Shown piece after piece: positions 48,608 to 60,850 of a stretch of 64,000 nucleotides of DNA (positions are counted from its first letter, which is position 1; every line of letters begins with the position of its first letter). This stretch comes from Stomorhina lunata. Its lineage: Eukaryota > Arthropoda > Insecta > Diptera > Rhiniidae. Both the position numbers and the translations under genes were made by a program. Below the pieces are notes generated by a model. It ran no database searches. It was not told where the DNA came from and saw only the letters and a list, made by a program, of their open reading frames with translations. The DNA is taken from assembly GCA_933228675.1 (NCBI GenBank), contig OW121743.1:59638081-59702080 (forward strand), in the 5' to 3' direction.

Positions 48608-49230
48608 TGTTCAGCTAAACAGACAGAGTTGAATCGAATCGAATCGAATTAACTCGAGTCGAGTTAAAAATAATCTAAAAAAAAAAAAAATTGCGCGCCG
48701 TCGTAACGCAATAAAAACTAAAAAAAAGCCATAAAATCATTAAGAAAGAAGAAAAGTGGAAAAAATAAACATAAAAATAAAAATATCCAACTTTTGCTAA
48801 ATTGACAGACTTACGCACATAAAAAATAAAATTCATATCATTAAACCAAAAACAACCAAAGCAGCAGCAGCAGCAGCAACAACAATTTTTAAATATCAAC
48901 AACATTTAAATGAAAAAAGAATAAAATGGAAGTTAATGCCTCAGCAGCAAAAAAACGACAGCAGCAGCAAAAACTTACAAAAAAATATTTTAAAATTTTT
49001 TCATTTCATAGACAAAAAAGCTCAGTCTGTCGGTCTATCATTAAGATAATAAACCAAATATAATAATCCCCCAGAGAAGCGAATAAAAGACAGAAATAAA
49101 CTGCAGTTTTGTGAAGCCAGAATTGGGGAATTATGATGGAAAACAATAAAAAAGACTTAAAACAAAGAGAGATCAAATCAGATCCATCACAAAAAAAAAA
49201 ACGACAGAACTAGAAAATTTACATAAACTT
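48599..49230 (+). other. Candidate 5' untranslated leader / first exon
   Basis: Downstream of the candidate start the sequence has the look of fly 5' leaders: A-rich plus-strand composition, a CAG run (48860-48878), CAACAACAA, and few T runs. Three near-perfect GAATC repeats and ACTCGAGTCGAGTT lie at 48630-48666. The first longer frame starts at 48926 and encodes 45 residues beginning MEVNASAAKKRQQQQK, ending at 49063. It resembles nothing I know and may be an upstream ORF or chance. No obvious donor site was found, so the exon's end is unknown. Confidence 0.35.
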
Positions 49231-49248
49231 TTTTGTAACGCACTTTTG

Positions 49249-49268
49249 AAAGGCAGAGTTTTAAAGGA
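49249..49268 (+). repeat. Short inverted repeat outside the 19-bp arrays, left end
   Basis: AAAGGCAGAGTTTTAAAGG. Its reverse complement is matched at 52783-52803 (TCTTTCAAAACTCTGCTTTT) with two differences. The two copies bracket the inverted arrays at 49310-52755. Confidence 0.6.
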
Positions 49269-49309
49269 ATGAAATAACCAGAATATGTCAGTATGAATGA
49301 TAACATAAG

Positions 49310-49625
49310 CTTTTTCTATGAAAAAAGCTCTTTTTATGAAAAAAAACTTTTTTTATAAAAAAAAAAAAACTTTTTTTATATAAAAAAAAACTTTCTATGA
49401 CAAAAGCTTTTTCTAGGAAAAAAGCTTTTTCTATGAAAAAAGCTTTTTCTAGGAAAAAAGCTTTTTCTATGAAAAAAGCTTTTTCTAGGAAAAAAGCTTT
49501 TTCTAGGAAAAAAGCTTTTTCTACGAAAAAAAGCTTTTTCTAGGAAAAAAGCTTTTTCTAGGAAAAAAGCTTTTTCTATGAAAAAAAGCTTATTCTGTGA
49601 AAAAAGCTTTTTTATGAAAAAACTA
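49310..49625. repeat. 18-bp array, AAGCTTTTTCTAGGAAAA (family I)
   Basis: About 17 copies of AGCTTTTTCTAGGAAAAA or its CTATGAAAAA variant. The unit is a near palindrome around CTAG. It contains an AAGCTT site in most copies. It leads directly into the 19-bp array. Confidence 0.92.
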
Positions 49626-50710
49626 TTTTCTATAGAAAAGTAAATTTTCTATAGAAAAGTAAATTTTCTATAGAAAAGTAAATTTTCTATAGAAAAGTAA
49701 ATTTTCTATAGAAAAGTAAATTTTCTATAGAAAAGTAAATTTTCTATAGAAAAGTAAATTTTCTATAGAAAAGTAAATTTTCTAAAGAAAAGTAAATTTT
49801 CTTTAGAAAGTAAAATTTTCTACAAAAAAGTGAATTTTCTATAGAAAAGAAAACTAAATTTTATATAGAAAAGTAAATTTTCTATAGAAAAGTAAATTTT
49901 CTATAGAAAAGTAAATTTTCTATAGAAAAGTAAATTTTCTATAGAAAATTAAATTTTCTATAGAAAAGTAAATTTTCTATAGAAAAGTAAATTTTCTATA
50001 GAAAAGTAAATTTTCTTTAGAAAGTAAAATTTTCTATAAAAAAGTGAATTTTCTATAGAAAAGAAAACTAAATTTTATATAGAAAAGTAAATTTTCTATT
50101 GAAAAGTAAATTTTCTATAGAAAGGTAAATTTTCTTTTGAAAAGTTAATTTTCTACAGAAAATTAAATTTTCTATAGAAAAGTAAATTTTCCATAGAAAA
50201 GTGAATTTTCTATAGAAAAGTAAATTTTCTTTAGAAAGTAAAATTTTCTATAAAAAAGTGAATTTTCTATAGAAAAGAAAACTAAATTTTATATAGAAAA
50301 GTAAATTTTCTATAGAAAAGTAAATTTTCTATAGAAAAGTAAATTTTCTAAAGAAAAGTGAATTTTCTATAGAAAAGTAAATTTTCTTTAGAAAGTAAAA
50401 TTTTCTATAAAAAAGTGAATTTTCTATAGAAAAGAAAAGTAAATTTTCTATAGAAAAGTAAATTTTCTTTAGAAAAGTAAATTTTCTATAGAAAAGTGAA
50501 TTTTCTATAGAAAAGTAAATTTTCTAAAGAAAAGTAAATTTTCTATAGAAAAGTAAATTTTCTATAGAAAAGTAAATTTTCTAAAGAAAAGTGAATTTTC
50601 TATAGAAAAGTAAATTTTCTATAAAAAAGTAAATTTTCTATAAAAAAGTAAATTTTCTATGAAAAAGTACATTTTCTAAAGAAAAGTAAATTTTTGATAG
50701 AAAAGTAAAT
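49626..50710 (+). repeat. 19-bp array (family H), forward arm
   Basis: About 57 copies of TTTTCTATAGAAAAGTAAA. A ~180-bp block containing TTTAGAAAGTAAAATTTTC, GTGAATTTTCTATAG and AAAGAAAACTAAATTTTATA recurs at about 49800, 50025, 50230 and, in part, 50390. This shows block duplication. Confidence 0.95.
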
Positions 50711-52755
50711 TTTTCTTTTCTTTAGAAAATGTACTTTTCTTTAGAAAATTTACTTTTCTAAATAAAATTTACTTTTCTATAGAAAATTTACTTTTCTATA
50801 GAAAATTAACTTTTCTATAGAAAATTTTCTTTTCTATAGAAAATTTCTTTTTCTATAGAAAATTTCCTTTTCTATAGAAAATTTCCTTTTCTATAGAAAA
50901 TTTCCTTTTCTATAGAAAATTTCCTTTTCTATAGAAAATTTCCTTTTCTACAGAAAATTTCTTTTCTATAGAAAATTTCTTTTCTATAGAAAATTTCCTT
51001 TTCTATAGAAAATTTCCTTTTCTATAGAAAATTTCCTTTTCTATAGAAAATTTCCTTTTCTATAGAAAATTTCCTTTTCTATAGAAAATTTACTGTTTTT
51101 TATAGAAAATTTACTTTTTTATAGAAAATTTACTTTTCTATAGAAAATTTACTTTTCTATAGAATATATACTTTTCTTTAGAAAATTTACTTTTCTATAG
51201 AAAATTTACTTTTCTATAGAAAATTTAATTTTCTTTAGAAAATTTACTTTTCTTTAGAAAATTTACTTTTCTTTAGAAAATTTACTTTTCTATAGAAAAT
51301 TTACTTTTCTATAGGAAATTTACTTTTCTTTAGAAAATTTACTTTTCTTTAGAAAATTTACTTTTCTTTCTTTTTCAAAGAAAAGGAAAATTTACTTTTC
51401 TATAGACAATTTACTTTTCTATAGAAAATTTACTTTTCTTTAGAAAATTTACTTTTCTTTAGAAAATTTACTTTTCTTTAGAAAATTTACTTTTCTTTAG
51501 AAAATTTACTTTTCTATAGAAAATTTACTTTTCTATAGGAAATTTACTTTTCTTTAGAAAATTTACTTTTCTTTCTTTTCCAAAGAAAAGGAAAATTTAC
51601 TTTTCTATAGACAATTTACTTTTCTATAGGAAATTTACTTTTGTTTAGAGAATTTACTTTTCTTTAGAAAATTTACTTTTCAATGGAAAATTTACTTTTC
51701 TATAGGAAATTTACTTTTCTTTAGAGAATTTACTTTTCTTTAGAGAATTTACTTTTCTAAATAAAATTTACTTTTCTATAGAAAATTTACTTTTCTATAG
51801 AAAATTAACTTTTCTATAGAAAATTTTCTTTTCTATAGAAAATTTCTTTTTCTATAGAAAATTTCCTTTTCTATAGAAAATTTCCTTTTCTATAGAAAAT
51901 TTCCTTTTCTATAGAAAATTTCCTTTTCTATAGAAAATTTCCTTTTCTATAGAAAATTTCTTTTCTATAGAAAATTTCTTTTCTATAGAAAATTTCCTTT
52001 TCTATAGAAAATTTCCTTTTCTATAGAAAATTTACTGTTTTTTATAGAAAATTTACTTTTTTATAGAAAATTTACTTTTCTATAGAAAATTTACTTTTCT
52101 ATAGAATATATACTTTTCTTTAGAAAATTTACTTTTCTATAGAAAATTTACTTTTCTATAGAAAATTTAATTTTCTTTAGAAAATTTACTTTTCTTTAGA
52201 AAATTTACTTTTCTTTAGAAAATTTACTTTTCTATAGAAAATTTACTTTTCTATAGGAAATTTACTTTTCTTTAGAAAATTTACTTTTCTTTAGAAAATT
52301 TACTTTTCTTTCTTTTTCAAAGAAAAGGAAAATTTACTTTTCTATAGACAATTTACTTTTCTATAGAAAATTTACTTTTCTTTAGAAAATTTACTTTTCT
52401 ATAGAAAATTTACTTTTCTTTAGAAAATTTACTTTTCTTTAGAAAATTTACTTTTCTATAGAAAATTTACTTTTCTATAGGAAATTTACTTTTCTTTAGA
52501 AAATTTACTTTTCTTTCTTTTCCAAAGAAAAGGAAAATTTACTTTTCTATAGACAATTTACTTTTCTATAGGAAATTTACTTTTGTTTAGAGAATTTACT
52601 TTTCTTTAGAAAATTTACTTTTCAATGGAAAATTTACTTTTCTATAGGAAATTTACTTTTCTTTAGAGAATTTACTTTTCTTTAGAGAATTTACTTTTCT
52701 TTAGAAAATTTACTTTTCTTTAGAAAATTTATTTTTCTTTAGAAAATTTACTTGT
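50711..52755 (-). repeat. 19-bp array (family H), inverted arm with internal ~970-bp duplication
   Basis: About 108 copies of TTTTCTATAGAAAATTTAC, the reverse complement of the forward arm. CTTTTCTAAATAAAATTTAC at 50753 recurs at 51752 (999 bp later). TACTGTTTTTTATAG at 51091 and 52033, TTTTTCAAAGAAAAGG at 51371 and 52313, and CCAAAGAAAAGG at 51580 and 52522 are all 942 bp apart. The 57-bp difference is three units. The inverted arm is therefore a tandem duplication. Confidence 0.95.
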
Positions 52756-53610
52756 CTGAAAAAATTTCATTTTAATGAATTGCATCTTTCAAAACTCTGC
52801 TTTTAAGCATTTTCTACACAAAATCCATCAAAACCCAATCAAAGAAATCAGAAAAAGACAATCTGGAAAAAATTTGTAAGAAAATAAACTAGAGCCAGAA
52901 CTAAAAACATTAAAAATACAACCATATAGACCTTTTTAGGGAGAAATAAAAAAAAAAAGACACATTTCGCTTAAGGCTAAACTAATGATCGAATCTTTTG
53001 AGACCCCAACAACAAGAAAACCTTCTCTTTTTCAAAACAAAAAATAGAAAAAGACGCAATGAAATGAAATTCAAAATAATGATAGATCACCTTCTTTCAT
53101 CCCAAGATCCAACCACTCGCCTAATATTTCTCTTTTCTCAAAGTTCTTACCAAAAAAAAAAACTCCCCGACCAAAGTTAATCTGAAAACTAGAAAAAGCA
53201 AAAGCTTAAACCCATTATAACAAATGTTAAGATTAAGAAAACAAAAAAAAAAACATAAAATTGATCATTAAATTTCAGAAGAAACGATCTAGCAAGAAAA
53301 GGTTTTTGAAACCATCCAACTAAAAAAAGAAAACTATAAACCTATAGAAAAGAAGAACAATCTTTGTATTTACACAACTCTTAGGATTTCTAGACTATAA
53401 AACAGACTCGTTTTTTGATGATCATGATAATTATGATGATCTTCATGATCGTTCTGATGAAAAAATAGAGGAAAAAACAATAAAATCCTAAAGATATTGC
53501 AAAAATAAATGAAGTTAAGTTTTGTAGTACAAAACTGTCATTCAGTCAGTCACAGAAAGACGTGGAGGAAATGTTGTGAAGTTTGTAAACAGAGCGAAAC
53601 AAAGAAAGTA
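52756..53610. other. Non-repetitive DNA between arrays
   Basis: No gene is supported. The frame at 52998-53180 (+) starts MRPQQQENLLFF and has 60 codons with no known family. An ATGATCATGAT-rich patch lies at 53417-53452. The right copy of the short inverted repeat is at 52783-52803. Confidence 0.45.
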
Positions 53611-53611
53611 C

Positions 53612-56600
53612 ACGGAGAGAAATTTACTTTGCAAGATCTGAAGAAACTTTTTCTAAAAATGTTGCTAAGGATCTGAGCCAATTTTTGTAGTAAATATCTA
53701 CTTTTTATGTATAGCAACATTATACAAAAAGTTAACTGAGATCTTATGCAACATTTTTAATAAAAGTTTCATCAGATCTATAGCAACATTTCTTATACAT
53801 GTTGCTTCAAATCTTAAGCAACATTTATGAAGCAAAAAGTTTCTTATGAATTCAGAAAAAGTTGACTAAGATCTTATGCAACATTTTTAATAAAAGTTTC
53901 ATCAATATTTATTAAAAAAGTTGCTTAAGATCTTATGCAACATTACAATGTTTCTTCAGATCTTAAGCAACATTTTTACTTAAATGTTTTTTGTTTTAGC
54001 AAAATATTTGTATACATTTTTTTGTATGATACATTTTTTATAAGAATTTGCTTTAGATCTTAAACAAATGTTGGTTTAGATTGTAGTCAACATTTGTACA
54101 AAATGTTTATAAAGATTTTAAGCAACATTTGGATACATTTTTTATCAAAATGTTTGCAACATTTCTATAAAATGTTCCTTCAAATGTCAAGCATAATTTT
54201 TAACAAAAAGTTCCCAAAGAGGTAATGCAACATTTAAGATGAAATTGCTTTAAAACTGTAGCAACATTTGTTTAAGAACTTTAGCAACATTTGTTTAAGA
54301 ACTGTAGCAACATTTGTTTAAGATCTAAATCAATTTTTCTACAAAATGTTGTTTAAGATTTTAAGCAACATTCGTATAAAAAGTTGCTTCAGATGAAAAA
54401 AAAAACATAAAGCAACATTTCTATAAAATTATTTTAGATTTTAGCAACATTCTTAAAATATTGCTTGGATTCTATCAGATCTATTTAGATCAAAGCGTCT
54501 CAGATTTCAGTCTTCTTTTTAGTAAAATGTTGCTAAGATTTTAGAAAACTTCTAAAAACGTAAAATGTTGCATTGATTCTTATCAACTTTTCTAACAACT
54601 CACAATTTCACAATTTGATTTATTTATTTTGAAAAATAATCGGATTTCGATCACCATTTCTAAGCAACATTTCAACTTAATTTGTAAAATGTTGCTTAGA
54701 TTTTGATTATCTTTTTTAATCAAAATCTTTCTTAGTTTTTCTAACGACATGATGCAACATTCATACAAAAATAGTAAAATGTTGCTTAGATTCTGATCAA
54801 GTTTTAAGAATATTTTGCTCAGATTTTTGTTCACATTTTAGTAAAATGTTGCTAAGATTTTGTTTAACTTTTCTTATATCATGTTTTCCAGATTTTTATA
54901 AATATTTATACAAAAATGTTTTTTAAATTTTAATGAACTTTTCTAGCAACATGTTGCTGAAACACTGATCAACTTTTCTATTAAGAAAATAATATAATTC
55001 TTGTCAATTTTTGTAGTAAAATGTTGCTTAATTTTTGTTCAAGCTTATATTTATATTTTTTTTTATTAAAATGTTGCTGAGATTCATATAAACATTTTAG
55101 TAAAATGTTGCTAAGATTTTGTTAAACTTTTCTAATATCATGTTTTCCAGATTTTTATAAACATTTATAGAGAAATGTTTTTTAAATTTTAATAAACTTT
55201 TCTGACAACATGTTGCTGAAACACTGATCAACTTTACTGTTAAAAAAATTATCAAATTCTTGATAATTTTTCCAGTAAAATGTTGCTTAATAACTCTTAA
55301 ACTTTTTTTATAAAAATATTGCTTTGATTCACATAAACTTTTTAGTAAAATGTTGCTAAGATTTTTATCAATTTTTTTTTTTACAATATGACGCCAAAAT
55401 TCTGAACAACATTCATACAAAAATGTTGCTTCGAATTTGATTATTTTATATAGTAAAATGTTGCTTAGATTCTGATCAAGTCTTAAGAATATGTTGCTCA
55501 GAACATTTATAATTTTTTCTAGTAAAATTTGGCTTAGATTCATTTTTTTATTAAAATATTGCTTAGATTTATATCAACATTTTAGTAAAATGTTGCTAAG
55601 ATTTTGTGAAACTTTTCTAATATCATGTTGTCCTGATTTTTATAAATATTTATACAGAAATGTTTTTTAGATTTTGATAAACTTTTCTAGCAACATGTTG
55701 CTTAAATACTGATCAACTTCCCTATTAAGATAATAAAAAAATCTTGTTAATTTTTGTGGAAAAATGTTGCTTAATTTTTGTTCAAGTCTTTTTATTAAAA
55801 TGTTGCTCAGATTCACATAAACTCAGATTCATTAAACATTTCAAACAAATTCTTTCATACCGAAATCACTTTATGTAGTTAAATGTTCCCAAATTACTAA
55901 TCATTCTTTTCTAGCAACATGTTGCTGAAAAATTTATCTTTCTTTACCAAATTATGCTTAAGGTCTGATCAACAAAATTTTGCTTTGATTTTTGTTTATT
56001 TATATAGTAAAAGTTTGTTAAAATTTCGATATACATATTTTTAATGAAAATGTTGCTAAGATTCATATAAACTTTTTATTAAAAAGTTGACGAGATTTTC
56101 ATCAAATTTTTTTAACATGTTGTCCATATTTAAATAAACATTCATAAAAAATGTAGTTATCATTCTTATCCCTTAATGTTGTGAAATGTTGCCAAAGTAT
56201 TGATCACTGTTTTCTAGCAACATGTTGCTGACAAATTTATCAATTTTTTACCAAATTAAAAGTAAAATTTTACTTTGATTTTTGTTAATATTTATAGTAA
56301 AATTTTCTTCAAATTCTGATAGACTTTTTTGTTATTAAAATGTTGCTAAGTTTCACATAAACTTTTTAGAAAAAATGTTGCTAAGATTTTTGTAAATTTA
56401 CTTTTGTAGTCCATATTAATTTCATGTTTACAAATAACTTTCTTCGATTCTCATTACTTTATGTAGTAAAATGTTGCTTAACTTCTGATAAACTTTTTCA
56501 GCAACATGTTGCTCAAATATTAATAAATTTTTCTATAAAAATAATGGTCAAAGTCTGGTCAATTTTTCTAAAAAAAAAAAGTTGATCTTTTTCTGATAAG

Positions 56601-57490
56601 CTACAATATTTAATTTTGATTCTGATCAACTGACTATGCCCTGATTAATTTTTGTGGCAAAATGTTGCTAGGAATCTAGTCAGAATTCTTAGAAAAGTGT
56701 TTTACTGAAATGTTGCTTGGACTTTGATCTAATTTTCTTGTTAATCTTTGCTTAAATTCTAATAAACTTTTTAATAAAAATGTTGCTCAACTTTCATAGT
56801 AAAATGTTGCTACGAATATAGCCAATTTTTTTATTAAAATTTTGCTCAAATTCTAATCAATTTTTGTATCAAAATGTTGCTTTGTTTCCGATCAAAATTG
56901 TAACGCACACTAGCATATAAATGTAAAATGTTGCTAAGAATCTAGTCAATATGTTTACTAAATTATTTTAGTGAAATGTTGCTTGGATTTTAATCCATTT
57001 TTAATGTGAAACATTGATCGAATTTATATTAGCTTTTTAATAAAAATATTGCCCAACATTTATAGAAAAATGTTGTTTAGAATCTAGCCAAACATTTTAG
57101 TAAATTGTTGCTCAGATTCTTATTAAATCGAAATGAAATGTTGCTTAGATTTAAATCTACTTTTCAAGTAAAATGTTTCTCAAATTCTTGTCAATATTTC
57201 ATAAAAATGTTGCTCGAATTCTTATCAATATTTCATAAAAATGTTGCTCAAATTCTTATCAACATTTTATGAAAATGCTGCTGAACTTTTTAGACAAAAT
57301 CTTGCTTAGATTCTAAACTCCTAATTCATAAAAGAAAATTGAAATTATTAAAGGCTTATAGTTCGAATTTTATATGTAGAATTTGACTTATTAACTTTTC
57401 ATATCATTATTTTTCGTTTATGAATTAGGGGGTAATAAATTTTTCCAGAAAAATGTTGCACTGATTTCCAGCAACCCTTTTCTTTCAGTG
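53612..57490. repeat. Degenerate GCAACAT/ATGTTGC array with inverted end sequences
   Basis: A degenerate series of ~50-70-bp units built on AAAATGTTGCTAAGATTTT and its reverse complement GCAACATTTT. Left of about 54560 both orientations alternate with GATCTTAAGCAACAT phrases; to the right ATGTTGCTTAGATT dominates. The left edge reads ACACGGAGAGAAA, while the right edge reads TTTCTTTCAGTGT, whose reverse complement is ACACTGAAAGAAA. These edges are inverted and match at 11 of 13 positions, which suggests one mobile unit of about 3.9 kb. Minus-strand frames at 54592-54834 and 55097-55543 arise from the repeats. Confidence 0.8.
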
Positions 57491-58917
57491 TAACGCACAT
57501 CATCGTATAATTGCGGGCATTTTTTTGCTTTGTTGCTTTTGTTCTCTGAGCCTTCAAAGAAGTGGAAGTAAAAGTTCGTTAAACTGACAATGGTTTTGAG
57601 TGAAGGTTCTTTACAGCAACAAAAAAAGAAGCAAATAACCACAAGGAAATGCTACTAGTAAAAAACAAGCTTCAAAAATATATATTTTATAGTTCTAAAA
57701 GAAAAACACAAAAAAACTTTTTGAAAACAATAAGAAAAAACATGGACATATTAAAGCCCTCAGAAAAGTCTATAATGAAAAAAATTCAAAATTGGCAATA
57801 AAAAAAAAAGAGTTGCCAAGTAGTAAAAACTATTACAATATTAAGTCAATAAAAAAAAAGTTGCCAAGTAGTAAAAACGACTACAATATTAAGTCTTAAA
57901 CGAGAGCTTTAAAGGAAAAGAAGATTCATTTAAACTCAAGGTAAAATACAGAAGGTTCTTAACCCTTTTTGTACCAAAAAGTTTTGAAAAAGCAGAATTG
58001 GTTTTAAAAATTAAGAAAATAAATCCATTTCATATCTTCTTTAATGTGAATCATTTAAAGTTTAAATTTATTAGTCTTGGGTTGTCGATGCCCTGTGTTC
58101 ATCAAAGGGTTAAGTATGATTATACGCTTCCATATGTGTGTTAATTAAATATATAAAAAATATAGCGAAAAAAGTATTCATAAATTTATTAAAAAGAAAT
58201 TAACAAAACAGACGAAAAAAAAAACAAAACAAAACTGAAGTTAAAAATAAACTTGAAAACCACAAGTTTTTTTTTTTCTTTCCAACGATAGTGATCATTA
58301 TTATCATATGCATGATCATCAAGTACAAGTAGTACAACAAATTATAAGAAAGTTCAAATAAGTAGTAAGCGAATATGTATGAAGAGTTTTAATTTACACA
58401 AAAACCTGAAGGAAACAGCCAAACAAACAGACACAGAGGGACAAAACAGAAAAAAATTGTTGAAATTTTAAAATTCAAAATTTTATTGATAAAAAAATAT
58501 TTTGATTTAAACCAAGATTTCTTAAAAATTACTTCGTTTTTTAATTTTTTCCTTCTATTTAGTTATTTTGTCCCACTGTTTAATCATTGAAAACATTATT
58601 TACTCAAAGTGTTGTACCTTTTTTTCTTCAAATTGTTATAAAATTAAAGAAAAAGCAATAAAATGTGTAAAAAAAAAATTTATAAAAATTTCACCATTAA
58701 TGAAATTAAATTAAAGATAAAGTTAAATTTTTATCTTTTCTTAAATTACTTGAAAAATAAAAATAAATTTCTCTTGTATTTTATAGTTTTTTTTTTTTTA
58801 TAAACGATTAAATCTTGCGTACGATCGTTTTGGCACAATTAACAGTCGATACATTTCTTACGCAAAACAATTTATATTATAAAATTTCAAAATTTTTACA
58901 TCTATTTACTTTTTAGA
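57491..58917. other. A+T-rich DNA with a 48-bp duplication
   Basis: A tandem pair (57798-57895, period 48) carries GTTGCCAAGTAGTAAAAAC in each copy. No gene was recognised. A TGATCATTATTATCA-type A+T-rich dyad lies near 58290. Confidence 0.5.
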
Positions 58918-60850
58918 ATATATGTTGCTAAGCAACATGTTGCTGAGCAAAATGTTGCTGAGCAACATGTTGCCAGAAAAAAATAGTCAAATTCTAAGCT
59001 TTAGTTTCTAAGAAAACTAGACAAAAGTTTTAGTAATTTATTAATTATGAAATTCTTAGGAACATTTTGATAAGTACAAATTTGCTAAAAAAGTTAGCCA
59101 AAAGTCTTAGTAATTTATTGATTATGAAATTCTTAGCAACATTTTGATAAGTATGTTGCTGAGGAACATGCTGCCAGAAAAAAATTTCAAATTCTAAGCT
59201 TAAGTTTCTAAGAATATTAACCAAAACTTCTAGTAATTTATTAATTATGAAATTATTAGCAACATTTTGATAAGTATGTTGCTGAGCAACATGTTGCTAG
59301 AAAAAAATAGTAAGATTCTAAACATTAGTTCCTAAGAAATTTAGCCAAAAGTCTTAGTAATTTATTGATTATTAAATTCTTAGCAACATTTTGATAAGTA
59401 TGTTGCTGAGGAACATGTTGCCAGAAAAAAATTTCAAATTCTAAGCTTAAGTTTCTAAGAATATTAACCAAAACTTCTAGTAATTTATTAATTATGAAAT
59501 TATTAGCAACATTTTAGTAAGATTCTAAACATTAGTTCCTAAGAAATTTAGCCAAAAGTCTTAGTAATTTATTAATTATGAAATTATTAGCAACATTTTG
59601 ATAAGTATGTTGCTGAGGAACATGTTGCCAGAAAAAAAAAATCAAATTCTAAGCTTAAGTTTCTAAGAATATTAACCAAAACTTCTAGTAATTTATTAAT
59701 TATGAAATTATTAGCAACATTTTGATAAGTATGTTGCTGAGCAACATGTTGCTAGAAAAAAACAGTAAGATTCTAAACATTAGTTCCTAAGAAATTTAGC
59801 CAAAAGTCTTAGTAATTTATTGATTATGAAATTCTTAGCAACATTTTGATAAGTATGTTGCTGAGGAACATGTTGCCAGAAAAAAATTTCAAATTCTAAG
59901 CTTAAGTTTCTAAGAATATTAACCAAAACTTCTAGTAATTTATTAATTATGAAATTATTAGCAACATTTTGATAAGTATGTTGCTGAGCAACATGTTGCT
60001 AGAAAAAAATAGTAAGATTCTAAACATTAGTTCCTAAGAAATTTAGCCAAAAGTCTTAGTAATTTATTGATTATGAAAGTCATAGCAACATTTTGATAAG
60101 TATGTGCTGAGCCACATGTTGCTAGAAAAAATAATCAAATTCTAAGCTTTAGTTTCTAAAAAAATTAGCCAAAAGTCTTAATAATTTATTGATTATGAAA
60201 TTCTTAGCAACATTTTGATAAGTATGTTGCAGAGCAACATGTTGCTAGAAAAAAATAGTAAGATTCTAAGCATTAGTTCCTAAAAAATTTAGCCAAAAGT
60301 CTTAATAATTTATTGATTATGAAATTTTTAGCAACATTTTGATAAGTATGTTGCTGAGCAACATGTTGCAAGAAAAAATAAACAAATTCTAAGCTTAATT
60401 TTCAAAAAAAGTTAGCCAAAAGTCTCATTAATTTATTGATTATGAAATTCTTAGCAACATTTTGACAAGTATGTTGCTGAGCAACATGTTGCTAGAAAAA
60501 AATAGTAAGATTCTAAGCATTAGTTCCTAAGAAATTTAGCCAAAAGTCTTAGTAATTTATCGATTATGAAATTTTTAGCAACATTGTGATAAGTATGTTG
60601 CTGAGCAACATGTTGCTAGAAAAAATAATCAAATTCTAAGCTTAATTTTCTAAAAAAGTTAGCCAAAAGTCTTAGTAATTTATTGATTATGAAACTCTTA
60701 GCAACATTTTGACAAGTATGTTGCTGAGCAACATGTTGCTAGAAAAAATATTCAAATTCTAAGCTTAAGTTTCTTAAAAAAATCAGCCAAAAGTCTTAGT
60801 AATTTATTGATTATGAAATTCTTAGCAACATTTTGATAAATATGAATCTG
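58918..60850 (+). repeat. ~123-bp higher-order array with GCAACATGTTGC palindrome
   Basis: About 16 copies of a ~123-bp unit: TTCTAAGCTTTAGTTTC, GCCAAAAGTCTTAGTAATTT, ATTATGAAATTCTTAGCAAC, ATTTTGATAAGTATG, then TTGCTGAGCAACATGTTGCT. GTATGTTGCTGAG occurs at 59151, 59274 and 59398. From 59151 to about 59990, units with GAGGAACATGTTGCC alternate with GAGCAACATGTTGCT, which gives a ~246-bp dimer; one unit near 59510 is shortened. Confidence 0.93.
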
